NCBI RefSeq assembly: GCF_020829445.1
Contig: NZ_JAIVFV010000020.1
Span: 1 to 63,120 of the forward strand
Source of the DNA: Nostoc sp. CHAB 5836
GTDB lineage: Bacteria > Cyanobacteriota > Cyanobacteriia > Cyanobacteriales > Nostocaceae
Length of the DNA: 63,120 nucleotides
Direction: 5' to 3'
This document shows, piece by piece, positions 9,222-17,477 of this stretch (positions are counted from its first letter, which is position 1; the number at the start of each line of letters is the position of its first letter). The notes below the pieces were generated by a model that saw nothing but the letters and a program-made list of their open reading frames with translations, was not told the DNA's origin and searched no databases. The position numbers and the translations under genes were made by a program.

Positions 9222-11243
9222 ATGAAACTTCTGAAGCCCCTTGGTAAAGTTTTACAACAGGCTGACCTCATTTCATCTGAGCAGCTAGAGATTGCTCTCA
9301 AAGAGCAATCTCTAGCTGCTAAGTTGAAGCTTGGTGAAATTCTAGTGTTGCATGGATGGCTTAAACAAGAAACGGCTGATTTTTTCGGAGAGGAGTGGCC
9401 GGCTTTAATGGAGCATAAATCAAAACAGCCCTTGGGTATATATTTAGAAGAAGCTGGGCTATTAAATGAATATCAAATCAGAACTATTCTTGCTGAACAA
9501 CCAGAGAATAAACTTGCCTTTGGCGAATTAGCAGTACTTAAGGGGTGGTTGAAACCTACTACAATTAAGTTTTTTTTGGAGCATTTTGCTTTAGAATCCC
9601 AACTGCACCAGCAGGAAGAAGTTTTAAATAATCACAGGTTAGCGCAGACAGGACAATCGCATTTGAAAATGGTATTGCCACAGCAGAACAATTTTCAAAT
9701 CTCGAACCCCTTTGAACATTCAGCTTTTGCTTTCAATTCGGGAGAGCAGGAATCAGCACAGTTAGAACTGTTTAGCCTTAGTACTATAGAATTATTCAAA
9801 TTAGATGAAAAAGCTAGTTGTCCGAAAGCTTTGCTGGCAGAAGTACAATTCTGGACAGATGGACAACCGATTCTCAGTGAAAAACTTTATCAATTGCTTG
9901 GGGAATCGTCAGATCATATTCCCGCAGGTGCAGAAGCAGCAACAGTGCAACAACTAGTACAAACCTGCTTGATTAACAATTGGGAAACTCAAGTCGCAGC
10001 TGAACATTTGCAAGGGATACGTGAAAGCATGATCAACAATCAGCAATGCGATCCGTTATTTTTGTTGGAACTGTACCAGCAAATTTGGCAAGAGGGCGAA
10101 TCACCAACCAACGACAGTCCAGAACAGGCAGAATTGTTGCATATAGGATTGATAATCCAACAACAAGACAAGCTGAAACTTGGCAATCGCATTTACCAAG
10201 CAGTTTTTAATTGCAATTGGGTAAACCTGGAGTTAGAGAAAATACTTTGTGCCTCATTGGCAAATACAACCATCTCACCAACTAATAATTTGAATGTTAG
10301 CAATATCATTACTCCACCTAAATCTAAAGTAACTAAACGATTTTTGATATTGCTAGCAATAGCTGTTTTAATGGTCTGTGGTTCTGGCTTGATGTTTTTA
10401 GGTTTCAGTGTATTTAGATGGTTACAAGTAGAAATAACTTTCAAACGAGGTAATGTGTTATTGCAGCAAGGAGAGTATCAACAAGCGATTAAAAAATATA
10501 ACAACCTTTTAAAAGTTGATAGCAACTACTACCAATCTTGGACTAACCGAGGCTATGCACTATCTGGACTCAAAGACTACAAGCAGATGCTAGAATCATG
10601 CACTACAGCAACGATCATTAAACCTGAAGCTGTTTATGCCTGGAATTGCAGAGGTGAAGCGCTATATAACCTCAAACAATATGATGAGTCGATCACGGCT
10701 TTTGATCAAGCGATTAGACTCAACTCCAAAGATCCTGTGTTCTGGATTAATAAAACTGAAGTACTACTAGTACTCAAGCAAGCAGATGCAGCCCTTACTA
10801 CTATTAATCAAGCAATTGAGCTTTTAAAACAAATTGGGGAAGTTGAACACAAAGATGCAAATACCAAAGAGTTAGCCATTGCTTTTAGCTATCAAGGTAA
10901 GGTTTTATTGCAGAAACAAGAATATGAAGGCTCTCTAAAAGCCTATGAACAGGCCTTAAAATACAATGGTCAATACTTTGTGGCTTTACGGGGTAGAGGG
11001 ATTGCGCTACAAGGCTTAAAGCGAGATGATCAAGCGATCGCACAATTTTATTTTCTTCTAGATCATCAGCAGCTGAGTGATAGTCAAAAAGTTGAGGTCT
11101 GGTACTATTTAGGGTTGAGTCTGTGTAATTTCCAGCAAACCGAAAAAGCGAAGGAGGCTTTCGATCAAGCCTTGAAACTCAAACCCAATTACCAACCCGC
11201 AGAACGAGGAAAAGAAACTTGTGACCAAATTACTAATTCGTAA
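9222..11243 (+). CDS. MshEN-like/TPR single-pass membrane protein
   Basis: A protein of 673 residues with an unusual domain order. The first 130 residues contain two related units (LGKVLQQADLISSEQLEIAL and PLGIYLEEAGLLNEYQIRTI) like the N-terminal domain of type IV pilus/type II secretion ATPases (MshEN). Residues about 190-340 resemble the winged-helix part that follows AAA-like domains in cyanobacterial multidomain proteins (ending NRIYQAVFNCNW), but no P-loop is present. A single membrane helix follows (LILLAIAVLMVCGSGLMFL), then five or six TPRs facing the other side. The start is put at the ATG at 9222 rather than a TTG two codons earlier. It could be a scaffold in motility or signalling; function unknown. 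Confidence 0.7.
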   Translation: MKLLKPLGKVLQQADLISSEQLEIALKEQSLAAKLKLGEILVLHGWLKQETADFFGEEWPALMEHKSKQPLGIYLEEAGLLNEYQIRTILAEQPENKLAFGELAVLKGWLKPTTIKFFLEHFALESQLHQQEEVLNNHRLAQTGQSHLKMVLPQQNNFQISNPFEHSAFAFNSGEQESAQLELFSLSTIELFKLDEKASCPKALLAEVQFWTDGQPILSEKLYQLLGESSDHIPAGAEAATVQQLVQTCLINNWETQVAAEHLQGIRESMINNQQCDPLFLLELYQQIWQEGESPTNDSPEQAELLHIGLIIQQQDKLKLGNRIYQAVFNCNWVNLELEKILCASLANTTISPTNNLNVSNIITPPKSKVTKRFLILLAIAVLMVCGSGLMFLGFSVFRWLQVEITFKRGNVLLQQGEYQQAIKKYNNLLKVDSNYYQSWTNRGYALSGLKDYKQMLESCTTATIIKPEAVYAWNCRGEALYNLKQYDESITAFDQAIRLNSKDPVFWINKTEVLLVLKQADAALTTINQAIELLKQIGEVEHKDANTKELAIAFSYQGKVLLQKQEYEGSLKAYEQALKYNGQYFVALRGRGIALQGLKRDDQAIAQFYFLLDHQQLSDSQKVEVWYYLGLSLCNFQQTEKAKEAFDQALKLKPNYQPAERGKETCDQITNS

Positions 11244-11244
11244 T

Positions 11245-11323
11245 TAAGTAGGTTGGCGCAATTAAAGTTAACTGGCTAAGGCTGTCACTTGTACTGCCCT
11301 TCTCTACGAGAGGCTGCGCCAAC
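11245..11323. mobile_element. Left part of a TAAGTAGGTYGGCGC-ended element
   Basis: It begins TAAGTAGGTTGGCGCAATTAA two bases after the stop of the upstream gene and matches the left parts of the copies at 14638, 16998, 24542 and 52222. The typical right half is lost or replaced; only GCGCCAAC at 11316-11323 resembles the other end. Confidence 0.6.
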
Positions 11324-11343
11324 GACTACGCAGTTCGACTGAG

Positions 11344-11862
11344 TTAAAATGGCCACCAAAAAGGCTTGGTATCAGTGTACGTACGGCTAAGTGTCCGAGC
11401 ATCGGAAGGCTGTGCTTGCTTAAAATCCCTACCCAACATTTCGTATAAAGCTTGAGAGGGGTTATCAACTGGTTTAAGAATAAATAAAACCTCAGCGCTG
11501 TAATGATTGCAACCGATGCCTCTGCGTTCGACAGCACACACCACAGGTTGATCCTTAAGCTTATCAGCCGTTAAATATTTAGAACTACCCGTATCATAGA
11601 CAGTCTGTAAACTTTTAGCTGCATTCTGGCAATTTTGGACAGCATTCACCGCCGAGAAATATTTCGGGAGAAAATTCAACATCATGTAATCTTTAGTAGT
11701 TCCGTCTTTGGCTAAACTCAAAATCACCATTGGTGTAGTGCCGTTAGTGTTACAAGTTACTTGTACACTGTTAGCTCTACTGGGCGCAGAGACTGCTACT
11801 ATAGCACCTAGAGCTAATATTGGGGCTGTTCCCATAGTTACCCAAGACTGCCACTTGTTCAT
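11344..11862 (-). CDS. COP23-domain protein, exported
   Basis: A small exported protein of 172 residues. The start is put at 11862 (MNKWQSW), which gives a clear signal peptide ending SAPSRA; a longer start at 11925 would bury that signal. The mature part has the cyanobacterial COP23 pattern: an early Cys (VQVTCNTNG), a second Cys within VQNCQNAAKSLQ, and a late Cys pair in VVCAVERRGIGCNHY. COP23 was named after a circadian-oscillating membrane protein of Cyanothece; its molecular role is not known. It is divergent from the tpsA gene that starts at 12004, about 140 bp away. Confidence 0.8.
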   Translation of the reverse strand: MNKWQSWVTMGTAPILALGAIVAVSAPSRANSVQVTCNTNGTTPMVILSLAKDGTTKDYMMLNFLPKYFSAVNAVQNCQNAAKSLQTVYDTGSSKYLTADKLKDQPVVCAVERRGIGCNHYSAEVLFILKPVDNPSQALYEMLGRDFKQAQPSDARTLSRTYTDTKPFWWPF

Positions 11863-12003
11863 ATTACTTAACCCGTTTTCTTGACCAAAATTTCGGCTGG
11901 AATATAAACTCAATAATAATATCATTTTTAGTTAGATTTACTTAAATTCAACTAAAAAAACATTCAAGTAATTTTCCCGTGGGGTGATTTTCCCCTATGC
12001 AAA

Positions 12004-14640
12004 ATGAAACAAGTCCTTCGCCAAATTTTAATTACTAGTAGTGCTTATATCTGCTGTCTAATTGCTTGTCTCCCTGTTGTAGCACAAATTTCTTCAGATG
12101 ACACACTCCCCGATGGACAAACCGTAGTTTCACCCGGGACGACACCAGGGCTGGATTTTTTAATTACAGGCGGAACACAAGTCGGTAGCAACCTCTTTCA
12201 TAGCTTTCGAGAATTTTCTGTTCCCACTAGTGGCGAGGCTTTTTTCAGTAACACCCCAGCTTTTAACAACATTAGTAACATCATTAGCCGAGTTACAGGT
12301 GGTTCAATTTCTAACATTGATGGCTTAATTAGAGAAAACTACGGTGCTAATTTTATCCTGATTAATCCCAGTGGTATTAACTTTGGTGCTAACGCTCAAC
12401 TCAATATTGGCGGCTCGTTTTTGGCGAGTACGGCAAGTAGCCTCAAATTTGCTGATGGCGCAGAATTTAGTGCTACCGATTCAACTTCTTCCCCTCGGCT
12501 AACGATTAGTGTGCCAGTAGGCTTGCAATTTGGGCAGAATCCGCAAGGGATTCGCGTCCAAGGTCAAGGGCATAATATTAGTCTGGAAAGTGCGATATTC
12601 TCACCCTTCACCAGAGGAAACACCGCCGGACTAAAGGTGCAGCCAGGTAATACCCTAGCTTTGGTGGGAGGGGGAATTATTTCCGAGGGGGGAACGCTCA
12701 CAGCCGAGGGCGGACGCATTGATTTAGGTAGTGTGGCAGGAGGTTTAGTAAGTCTCAATCCCAGTCCTCAAGGCTGGAATTTAGGTTATCAAGGGGTGAC
12801 AAACTTTCAAGATATTGCCTTATCTCAAAAGGCATTAGCAGATACTAGTGGCCCAGGTAGTGGCTCAATTCAGTTGCAGGGGCGAAACATTTCCATCCGC
12901 GATGGCTCGATCGTGTTAATTCAAACCCAAGGAGCGCAATCAGCAGGGGGGATTAACGTCAATGCCTCTGAATCCTTATCCTTAGTGGGCACTACAACAG
13001 ATGGGCAGATTTCAAGCAACTTATTTGCAGAAACTATCGGCGCTGGTAAAAGTGGAGATATTACCGTTAACACCCCTCGCTTAGTAATTGAGGATGGAGC
13101 AGCCATATCTGCGGCCACTTACACAGATGCTCGTGGTGGAAATATTGATATTAAAGCTGGTGATTCTTTACAAGTGTCAGGATTCTCACCATTTAATCCC
13201 AGGCGATTCAGTAATATTACGGCAGCAACTTTTGGGGCAGGGAATGCGGGAAGTCTTACAGTGTCAACCCAGCAATTAACTGCGCTTTCCGGAGGGAATA
13301 TTGCCTCTATAACTGCTGCTACTGGCTCTGGTGGAAATGTAACTGTAAATGCCTCGAAGTTAGTAGAATTGATCGGTGTAACACCATTGGTTTTCACTCC
13401 TAGCCAAGTAACTGCTGGTACTGGCGGCCCAGGAAAAGCTGGCAGTGTTACAATTAATACTCAACGCTTGGTGGTCAAAGATGGTGGTAGAGTTGATGCT
13501 TCCACCTTAGCCAGCGGCCCTGCTGGTAGCGTCACTATTAACGCTCAAGATCGTGTAGAGGTAAGTGGCAAAGTCCCAGGCTCTGTAAATCCTAGTTTGA
13601 TCATCTCCTCAGCCAACATAGTTGATCCGTCCTTGCAACAGCTATTAAGAGTGCCTCCAGTGCCCAGTGGAGCTTCTGGAGATGTGACAATTAATACTGG
13701 ACAACTGCTTGTTAAAGATGGCGCAGAGGTTACAGCGAGAAATGACGGCACTGGGAATGCAGGAACGTTGCGGGTGAATGCTGGCTCTATTTTGGTGGAG
13801 AGTCAAGGTGGAATCACGGCGGCTACCAGAGGGGGTCAAGGTGGCAACATTGATTTACGAGTCCAGAATTCCTTACAGGTGTCGGGTGATAGTCAGATAT
13901 CTAGCGACAATTTTGGTGTAGGAGCCGGTGGAAGATTGACGATTGAAGCGAGTCAGGTGATACTCAACGATCGCGCCTTGTTATCTGCTGCCACCACATC
14001 TGGTGAAGGTGGTAACATATCTCTGCAAACGAATTCCTTACTAATGCGCCGTAACAGTCAGATATCTGCCACTGCTAGAGGAAGTGGTAACGGAGGCAAT
14101 ATTAATATTGCTGGCTTTAGTCGGGCGAACTTTGTCACGCTTTTAGAAGGTAGTAAGATTACTGCCGATGCTGTTGAGGGTATGGGAGGAAATATCAGTA
14201 TCAATACCAGAGGATTCTTTGTGTGTCCAACTTGTCAGATTACTGCTAGTTCGCAACTGGGAATCGCTGGAGAAATCAGCATCATTGCACCAGAGGCCGA
14301 AAATAATTTTGAGGTGATCGATTTACCACAAGAAGTAGCTAAACCAGAGCAAGTGGTAGCTCAAGCTTGCCCTGGGACAACAAGTCAGAATAGAAGCGAA
14401 TTTACCATCACCGGACGTGGAGGATTGCCACCTCGACCGAGTGAACAGCTAAGTAGTGGAGCTTTAATTAGTTTTGAGCCTGTTAATAGCAGTGCTGCTA
14501 CAGAGGTGAATAATACTTCGCAACTGCCACCTCCAGCTAGAGGTTGGTATGTTAACGCCCAAGGTGTGCTAGTTCTGGCCAGCGAAGCGCCTAATCCGAC
14601 TCCCTATAGTTCTGGGTTAAGTTCATCTAATTGTCACTAA
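12004..14640 (+). CDS. Two-partner-secretion hemagglutinin (TpsA), full length
   Basis: An exoprotein of 878 residues. A signal peptide (ILITSSAYICCLIACLPVVA) precedes the TPS domain: SSDDTLPDG, SNLFHSFREF, ILINPSGINFG, IGGSFLASTASS. A long beta-helical region follows with GGNIDIKAGDSLQVSG-type repeats to about residue 740. The C-terminal segment is typical of cyanobacterial members, with VCPTCQI, a late Cys (QACPGTTSQNRSEF) and RGGLPPRPSE. It is complete and intact, unlike the TpsA at the left edge. A TpsB and a CHAT protein gene follow in the same direction. Likely a surface adhesin or matrix protein; the binding partner is not evident. Confidence 0.9.
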   Translation: MKQVLRQILITSSAYICCLIACLPVVAQISSDDTLPDGQTVVSPGTTPGLDFLITGGTQVGSNLFHSFREFSVPTSGEAFFSNTPAFNNISNIISRVTGGSISNIDGLIRENYGANFILINPSGINFGANAQLNIGGSFLASTASSLKFADGAEFSATDSTSSPRLTISVPVGLQFGQNPQGIRVQGQGHNISLESAIFSPFTRGNTAGLKVQPGNTLALVGGGIISEGGTLTAEGGRIDLGSVAGGLVSLNPSPQGWNLGYQGVTNFQDIALSQKALADTSGPGSGSIQLQGRNISIRDGSIVLIQTQGAQSAGGINVNASESLSLVGTTTDGQISSNLFAETIGAGKSGDITVNTPRLVIEDGAAISAATYTDARGGNIDIKAGDSLQVSGFSPFNPRRFSNITAATFGAGNAGSLTVSTQQLTALSGGNIASITAATGSGGNVTVNASKLVELIGVTPLVFTPSQVTAGTGGPGKAGSVTINTQRLVVKDGGRVDASTLASGPAGSVTINAQDRVEVSGKVPGSVNPSLIISSANIVDPSLQQLLRVPPVPSGASGDVTINTGQLLVKDGAEVTARNDGTGNAGTLRVNAGSILVESQGGITAATRGGQGGNIDLRVQNSLQVSGDSQISSDNFGVGAGGRLTIEASQVILNDRALLSAATTSGEGGNISLQTNSLLMRRNSQISATARGSGNGGNINIAGFSRANFVTLLEGSKITADAVEGMGGNISINTRGFFVCPTCQITASSQLGIAGEISIIAPEAENNFEVIDLPQEVAKPEQVVAQACPGTTSQNRSEFTITGRGGLPPRPSEQLSSGALISFEPVNSSAATEVNNTSQLPPPARGWYVNAQGVLVLASEAPNPTPYSSGLSSSNCH

Positions 14641-14768
14641 GTAGAGCGACGCAAATAAAGCTAACTGGCTAAGGCTGTCATTTGTCATTTGTCCTTCGTC
14701 ATTTGTAAGGGTTTAAGGTGTATTTACGTTTTGTTACATAGTTTGGTTTATTCTTGCCGACTTACTTA
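14638..14768. mobile_element. 131-bp TAAGTAG-ended element starting in the stop codon of tpsA
   Basis: It runs from TAAGTAGAGCGACGCAA to TTGCCGACTTACTTA. Its first TAA is the stop codon of tpsA. The interior GCTAACTGGCTAAGGCTGTC is shared with the copies at 11245, 16998, 24542 and 52222. No target duplication could be recognised. Confidence 0.75.
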
Positions 14769-14888
14769 AGTCTTTTTTATGAAAAAAGTAAAGGTTCAAA
14801 ACCGGACTTCGTCCCGCTACGCGCTTTCGTCCGAAAGAGAAGAAAGAGAACAAAGAAATGTTTAACTGAACTGTATTGGGTTATAAGT

Positions 14889-15000
14889 CAATAGGGTTCA
14901 CAAAAGGGCTGAAACTTTTTTTTTTACGAACCACAGAGGCGCAGAGAACGCAGGGAGAAGAGAGAAAGAGAAGGAGGAAATGCTTAACCCAAGTGTATTG
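14889..15000. mobile_element. 112-bp CAATA-ended element, 10-bp TSD with one mismatch
   Basis: It runs from CAATAGGGTTCAC to CCCAAGTGTATTG. Flanks are GGTTATAAGT (14879-14888) and GGTTATGAGT (15001-15010). The right end of a related element abuts on the left (GAACTGTATTG to 14878), and another right end (CCGAACCGTATTG) lies just downstream of 15050. The remainder of the 14769-15224 gap has only repeat remnants. Confidence 0.78.
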
Positions 15001-15224
15001 GGTTATGAGTCTCCTTTTTTAAGGGGGTTGGGGGGATCTTCAAGGAATAAACACCTTAACCGAACCGTATTGCAACGCCATTTGCTTTAAGCCGACGAAC
15101 CAGTTCAATGCAGTGGCTCCCCCAAGTGTCTGGCTTAATTCAATTACGAATTACGTAGCTTGCTTCTCGCTTCTCAAGGGAGTATTACGAATTATTTTGA
15201 TCTCACGCACAGCCGCAGAGGAGA

Positions 15225-17000
15225 ATGGAACAAGATCGTAGTCTAAAAATTGCTGGTAGGAAGATTGTGGGCGGGAGGTTAAGTGTTTGGCGACGGAGAT
15301 TTTTTTTATCTCCTTGGGTTATCCTCATACTCTTGCTCGATCACACAAATTGTGCTTATGCGCAGCCGATTAATCCTGTCACCCCAAAGCCACCAGAACA
15401 ACCCCCAGCTAATCCCCTACCACCAACAAACGTACCCATCCAAATACCGCCGACAGTACCGCCAACCCCGGAAGAAGCTCTAGATGTTCCAGGTAGTATC
15501 ACTGTGGAAAAGTTCGAGTTTGTTGGTAATACCGCCTTCAGTCAAGGGGAATTAAACTCTGCGATCGCCAATTTTACCGGACAACCAATTACCTTTGCCG
15601 AACTCCTCAAAGCTGCCAATCAAATTACTGACCTGTATGTTCAAAAGGGGTACATTACCTCTGGTGCATACATTCCCAGTCAAGAGTTTCGTTCCGGTAT
15701 CATCAAAATTCAGGTAGTAGAAGGCAGTTTAGAAGATATTCAAGTCAATGTCATTAAAGGACGGTTGAACTCAGATTATGTCCGCAGTCGCATTGCGATC
15801 GCTACTAACAAACCACTGAATATCAACCGCCTCAAAGAAGCTTTGCAACTGCTGCAACTCAATCCCCTAATTGAAAGCTTAGATGCTGAACTTACCGCCG
15901 GTACTAGACCGGGTGTCAATTCCCTCGCTGTGACTGTCAAGGGAGCGAGAACTTTTAATACCCAACTCCGGATTAATAATAACCGCAACCCCAGCGTTGG
16001 TAGTCTTGAGCGCGGTATCGCTTTCTCGGAAGCTAGCCTTCTGGGAATAGGCGATCGCTTGAGTTTTGCCTACAAAAATACCGATGGTAGCAATAGCTTT
16101 GAGGGCGGTTATAGCTTACCGGTGAATCCCCGCAATGGCACTATTGGCTTCAACTATCGGATTACTAACAATCAAATTATTGAACCTCCTTTTAATGATT
16201 TGGATATCGAAGTAAATTCTCGTGAGTTGGAATTATCTTTTCGTCAGCCAGTTCTGCAAAAAGCCACTCCAGAAGTCAGCCAAGAACTCACGTTGAGTTT
16301 AACCGCAGCTAGGCGGGTAAGTACTTCTTCGATTCAAGGAGTGGATTTTCCCCTGTTTCCTGGGGCTGATAATCAAGGAGAAACGCGGATATCGGAATTG
16401 AGTTTCGCCCAAGATTGGCTACAGAGGAGTCGTCAAGAAGTCTTAGCTGCTCGTTCGGAGTTTAATCTGGGGATTGGAGCTTTTAATGCCACGATTAATA
16501 ACAGCGAACCAGATAGCCGATATTTTCTTTGGCGGGGACAACTGATCTATTTGCGCCTCCTCGGTCAGCCAAAAGGACAAACTGCGATCGCTCCTACTTT
16601 GTTGTTGCGTTCTAATGTGCAATTGACCAGTAGCTCTCTGCTTTCCATCCAGCAGTTTAGTCTGGGAGGTCAGGGAACAGTGCGGGGTTATCGCCAAGAT
16701 GTTTTTCTCAGTGATAATGGCATTTTTGCTTCCGCAGAATTGCGACTACCCGTCGCCCGTTTCCCAGAACTGCAAGGGACTTTACAGGTTACACCATTTA
16801 TCGATTTTGGTACTGTCTGGAACGCAGATAGCAAAAATCCCGACCCTAATACCCTAGTAGGCTCAGGGTTAGGACTACTTTGGCAAATGGGGGATAGATT
16901 CACAGCCCGCCTAGATTGGGGTATTCCTTTAATAAATATTGATAATAGCAAGGACACATGGCAAGAAAACGGTGTGTATTTTCAAATGGAATATAAGTAA
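15225..17000 (+). CDS. TpsB outer-membrane transporter (ShlB/FhaC/HecB family)
   Basis: A transporter of 591 residues expected to export the TpsA encoded upstream. It shows an N-terminal hydrophobic signal (FFLSPWVILILLLDHTNCAYA), a proline-rich linker, a POTRA region beginning ITVEKFEFVGNTAFSQGEL, a second POTRA-like part (IKGRLNSDYVRSRIAIATNK) and a beta-barrel with the pore-loop motif GTVRGYRQDVFLSDNG. The C-terminus is VYFQMEYK, so it lacks the terminal aromatic residue seen in the other TpsB of this window. The final TAA is also the first three bases of a TAAGTYGG-type repeat element, so insertion there may have changed the last residues. The 585-bp gap to tpsA is filled with mobile elements. 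Confidence 0.9.
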   Translation: MEQDRSLKIAGRKIVGGRLSVWRRRFFLSPWVILILLLDHTNCAYAQPINPVTPKPPEQPPANPLPPTNVPIQIPPTVPPTPEEALDVPGSITVEKFEFVGNTAFSQGELNSAIANFTGQPITFAELLKAANQITDLYVQKGYITSGAYIPSQEFRSGIIKIQVVEGSLEDIQVNVIKGRLNSDYVRSRIAIATNKPLNINRLKEALQLLQLNPLIESLDAELTAGTRPGVNSLAVTVKGARTFNTQLRINNNRNPSVGSLERGIAFSEASLLGIGDRLSFAYKNTDGSNSFEGGYSLPVNPRNGTIGFNYRITNNQIIEPPFNDLDIEVNSRELELSFRQPVLQKATPEVSQELTLSLTAARRVSTSSIQGVDFPLFPGADNQGETRISELSFAQDWLQRSRQEVLAARSEFNLGIGAFNATINNSEPDSRYFLWRGQLIYLRLLGQPKGQTAIAPTLLLRSNVQLTSSSLLSIQQFSLGGQGTVRGYRQDVFLSDNGIFASAELRLPVARFPELQGTLQVTPFIDFGTVWNADSKNPDPNTLVGSGLGLLWQMGDRFTARLDWGIPLINIDNSKDTWQENGVYFQMEYK

Positions 17001-17104
17001 GTCGGCACAATTAAAGCTAACTGGCTAAGGCTGTCATTTGTCCTTTGTCATTGCTCATTAGTAAGGGTTTTAAGCTTATTTACGTTTCGTAATATACTTG
17101 GTTT
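16998..17104. mobile_element. Right-truncated copy of the TAAGTAGG element
   Basis: It begins TAAGTCGGCACAATTAAAGC at the stop codon of tpsB and continues with the family interior to about 17104. There it is cut by another element beginning CAATACGGTTGGGTTAAG at 17105, which ends near 17237 in GCGTATT. Confidence 0.65.
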
Positions 17105-17247
17105 CAATACGGTTGGGTTAAGCCGTAAAAATAAATTTGCGTAGGTTGGGTTGAGGAACGAAACCCAACCTACAACGGGCATTTGTTGGGTAACACTAAA
17201 GTTCAACCCAACCTACAATTATCCACAAAGCCAAGCGTATTACTCTT

Positions 17248-17420
17248 AGAGGATGTTTGAAAAGTCTAATTTATTACTAGCCCTGGCACAGGTGCGGCTA
17301 CACAAACTCTCACCCACCGACCTGGGTTAAAAACCTTTAATTTTCATGATTTCCACGGAGGTGGACGAGAGTTTGTGTAGTAGCGAATTCTATTCGCCCA
17401 ATACTTTTCAAACATCTTCT
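17248..17420. mobile_element. 173-bp inverted-repeat element overlapping the CHAT gene's upstream region
   Basis: The ends are AGAGGATGTTTGAAAAGT and ACTTTTCAAACATCTTCT. The inside holds the inverted pair CTACACAAACTCTC/GAGAGTTTGTGTAG. An in-frame ATG at 17346 for the next gene lies inside this element. Lone ends of similar sequence occur near 25360, 27090 and 56600. Confidence 0.78.
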
Positions 17421-17477
17421 CAGACCAAGCTTTCTTTAAACGCGAGAATAAATCTAAAATCTCAAATCCCAAATTGT

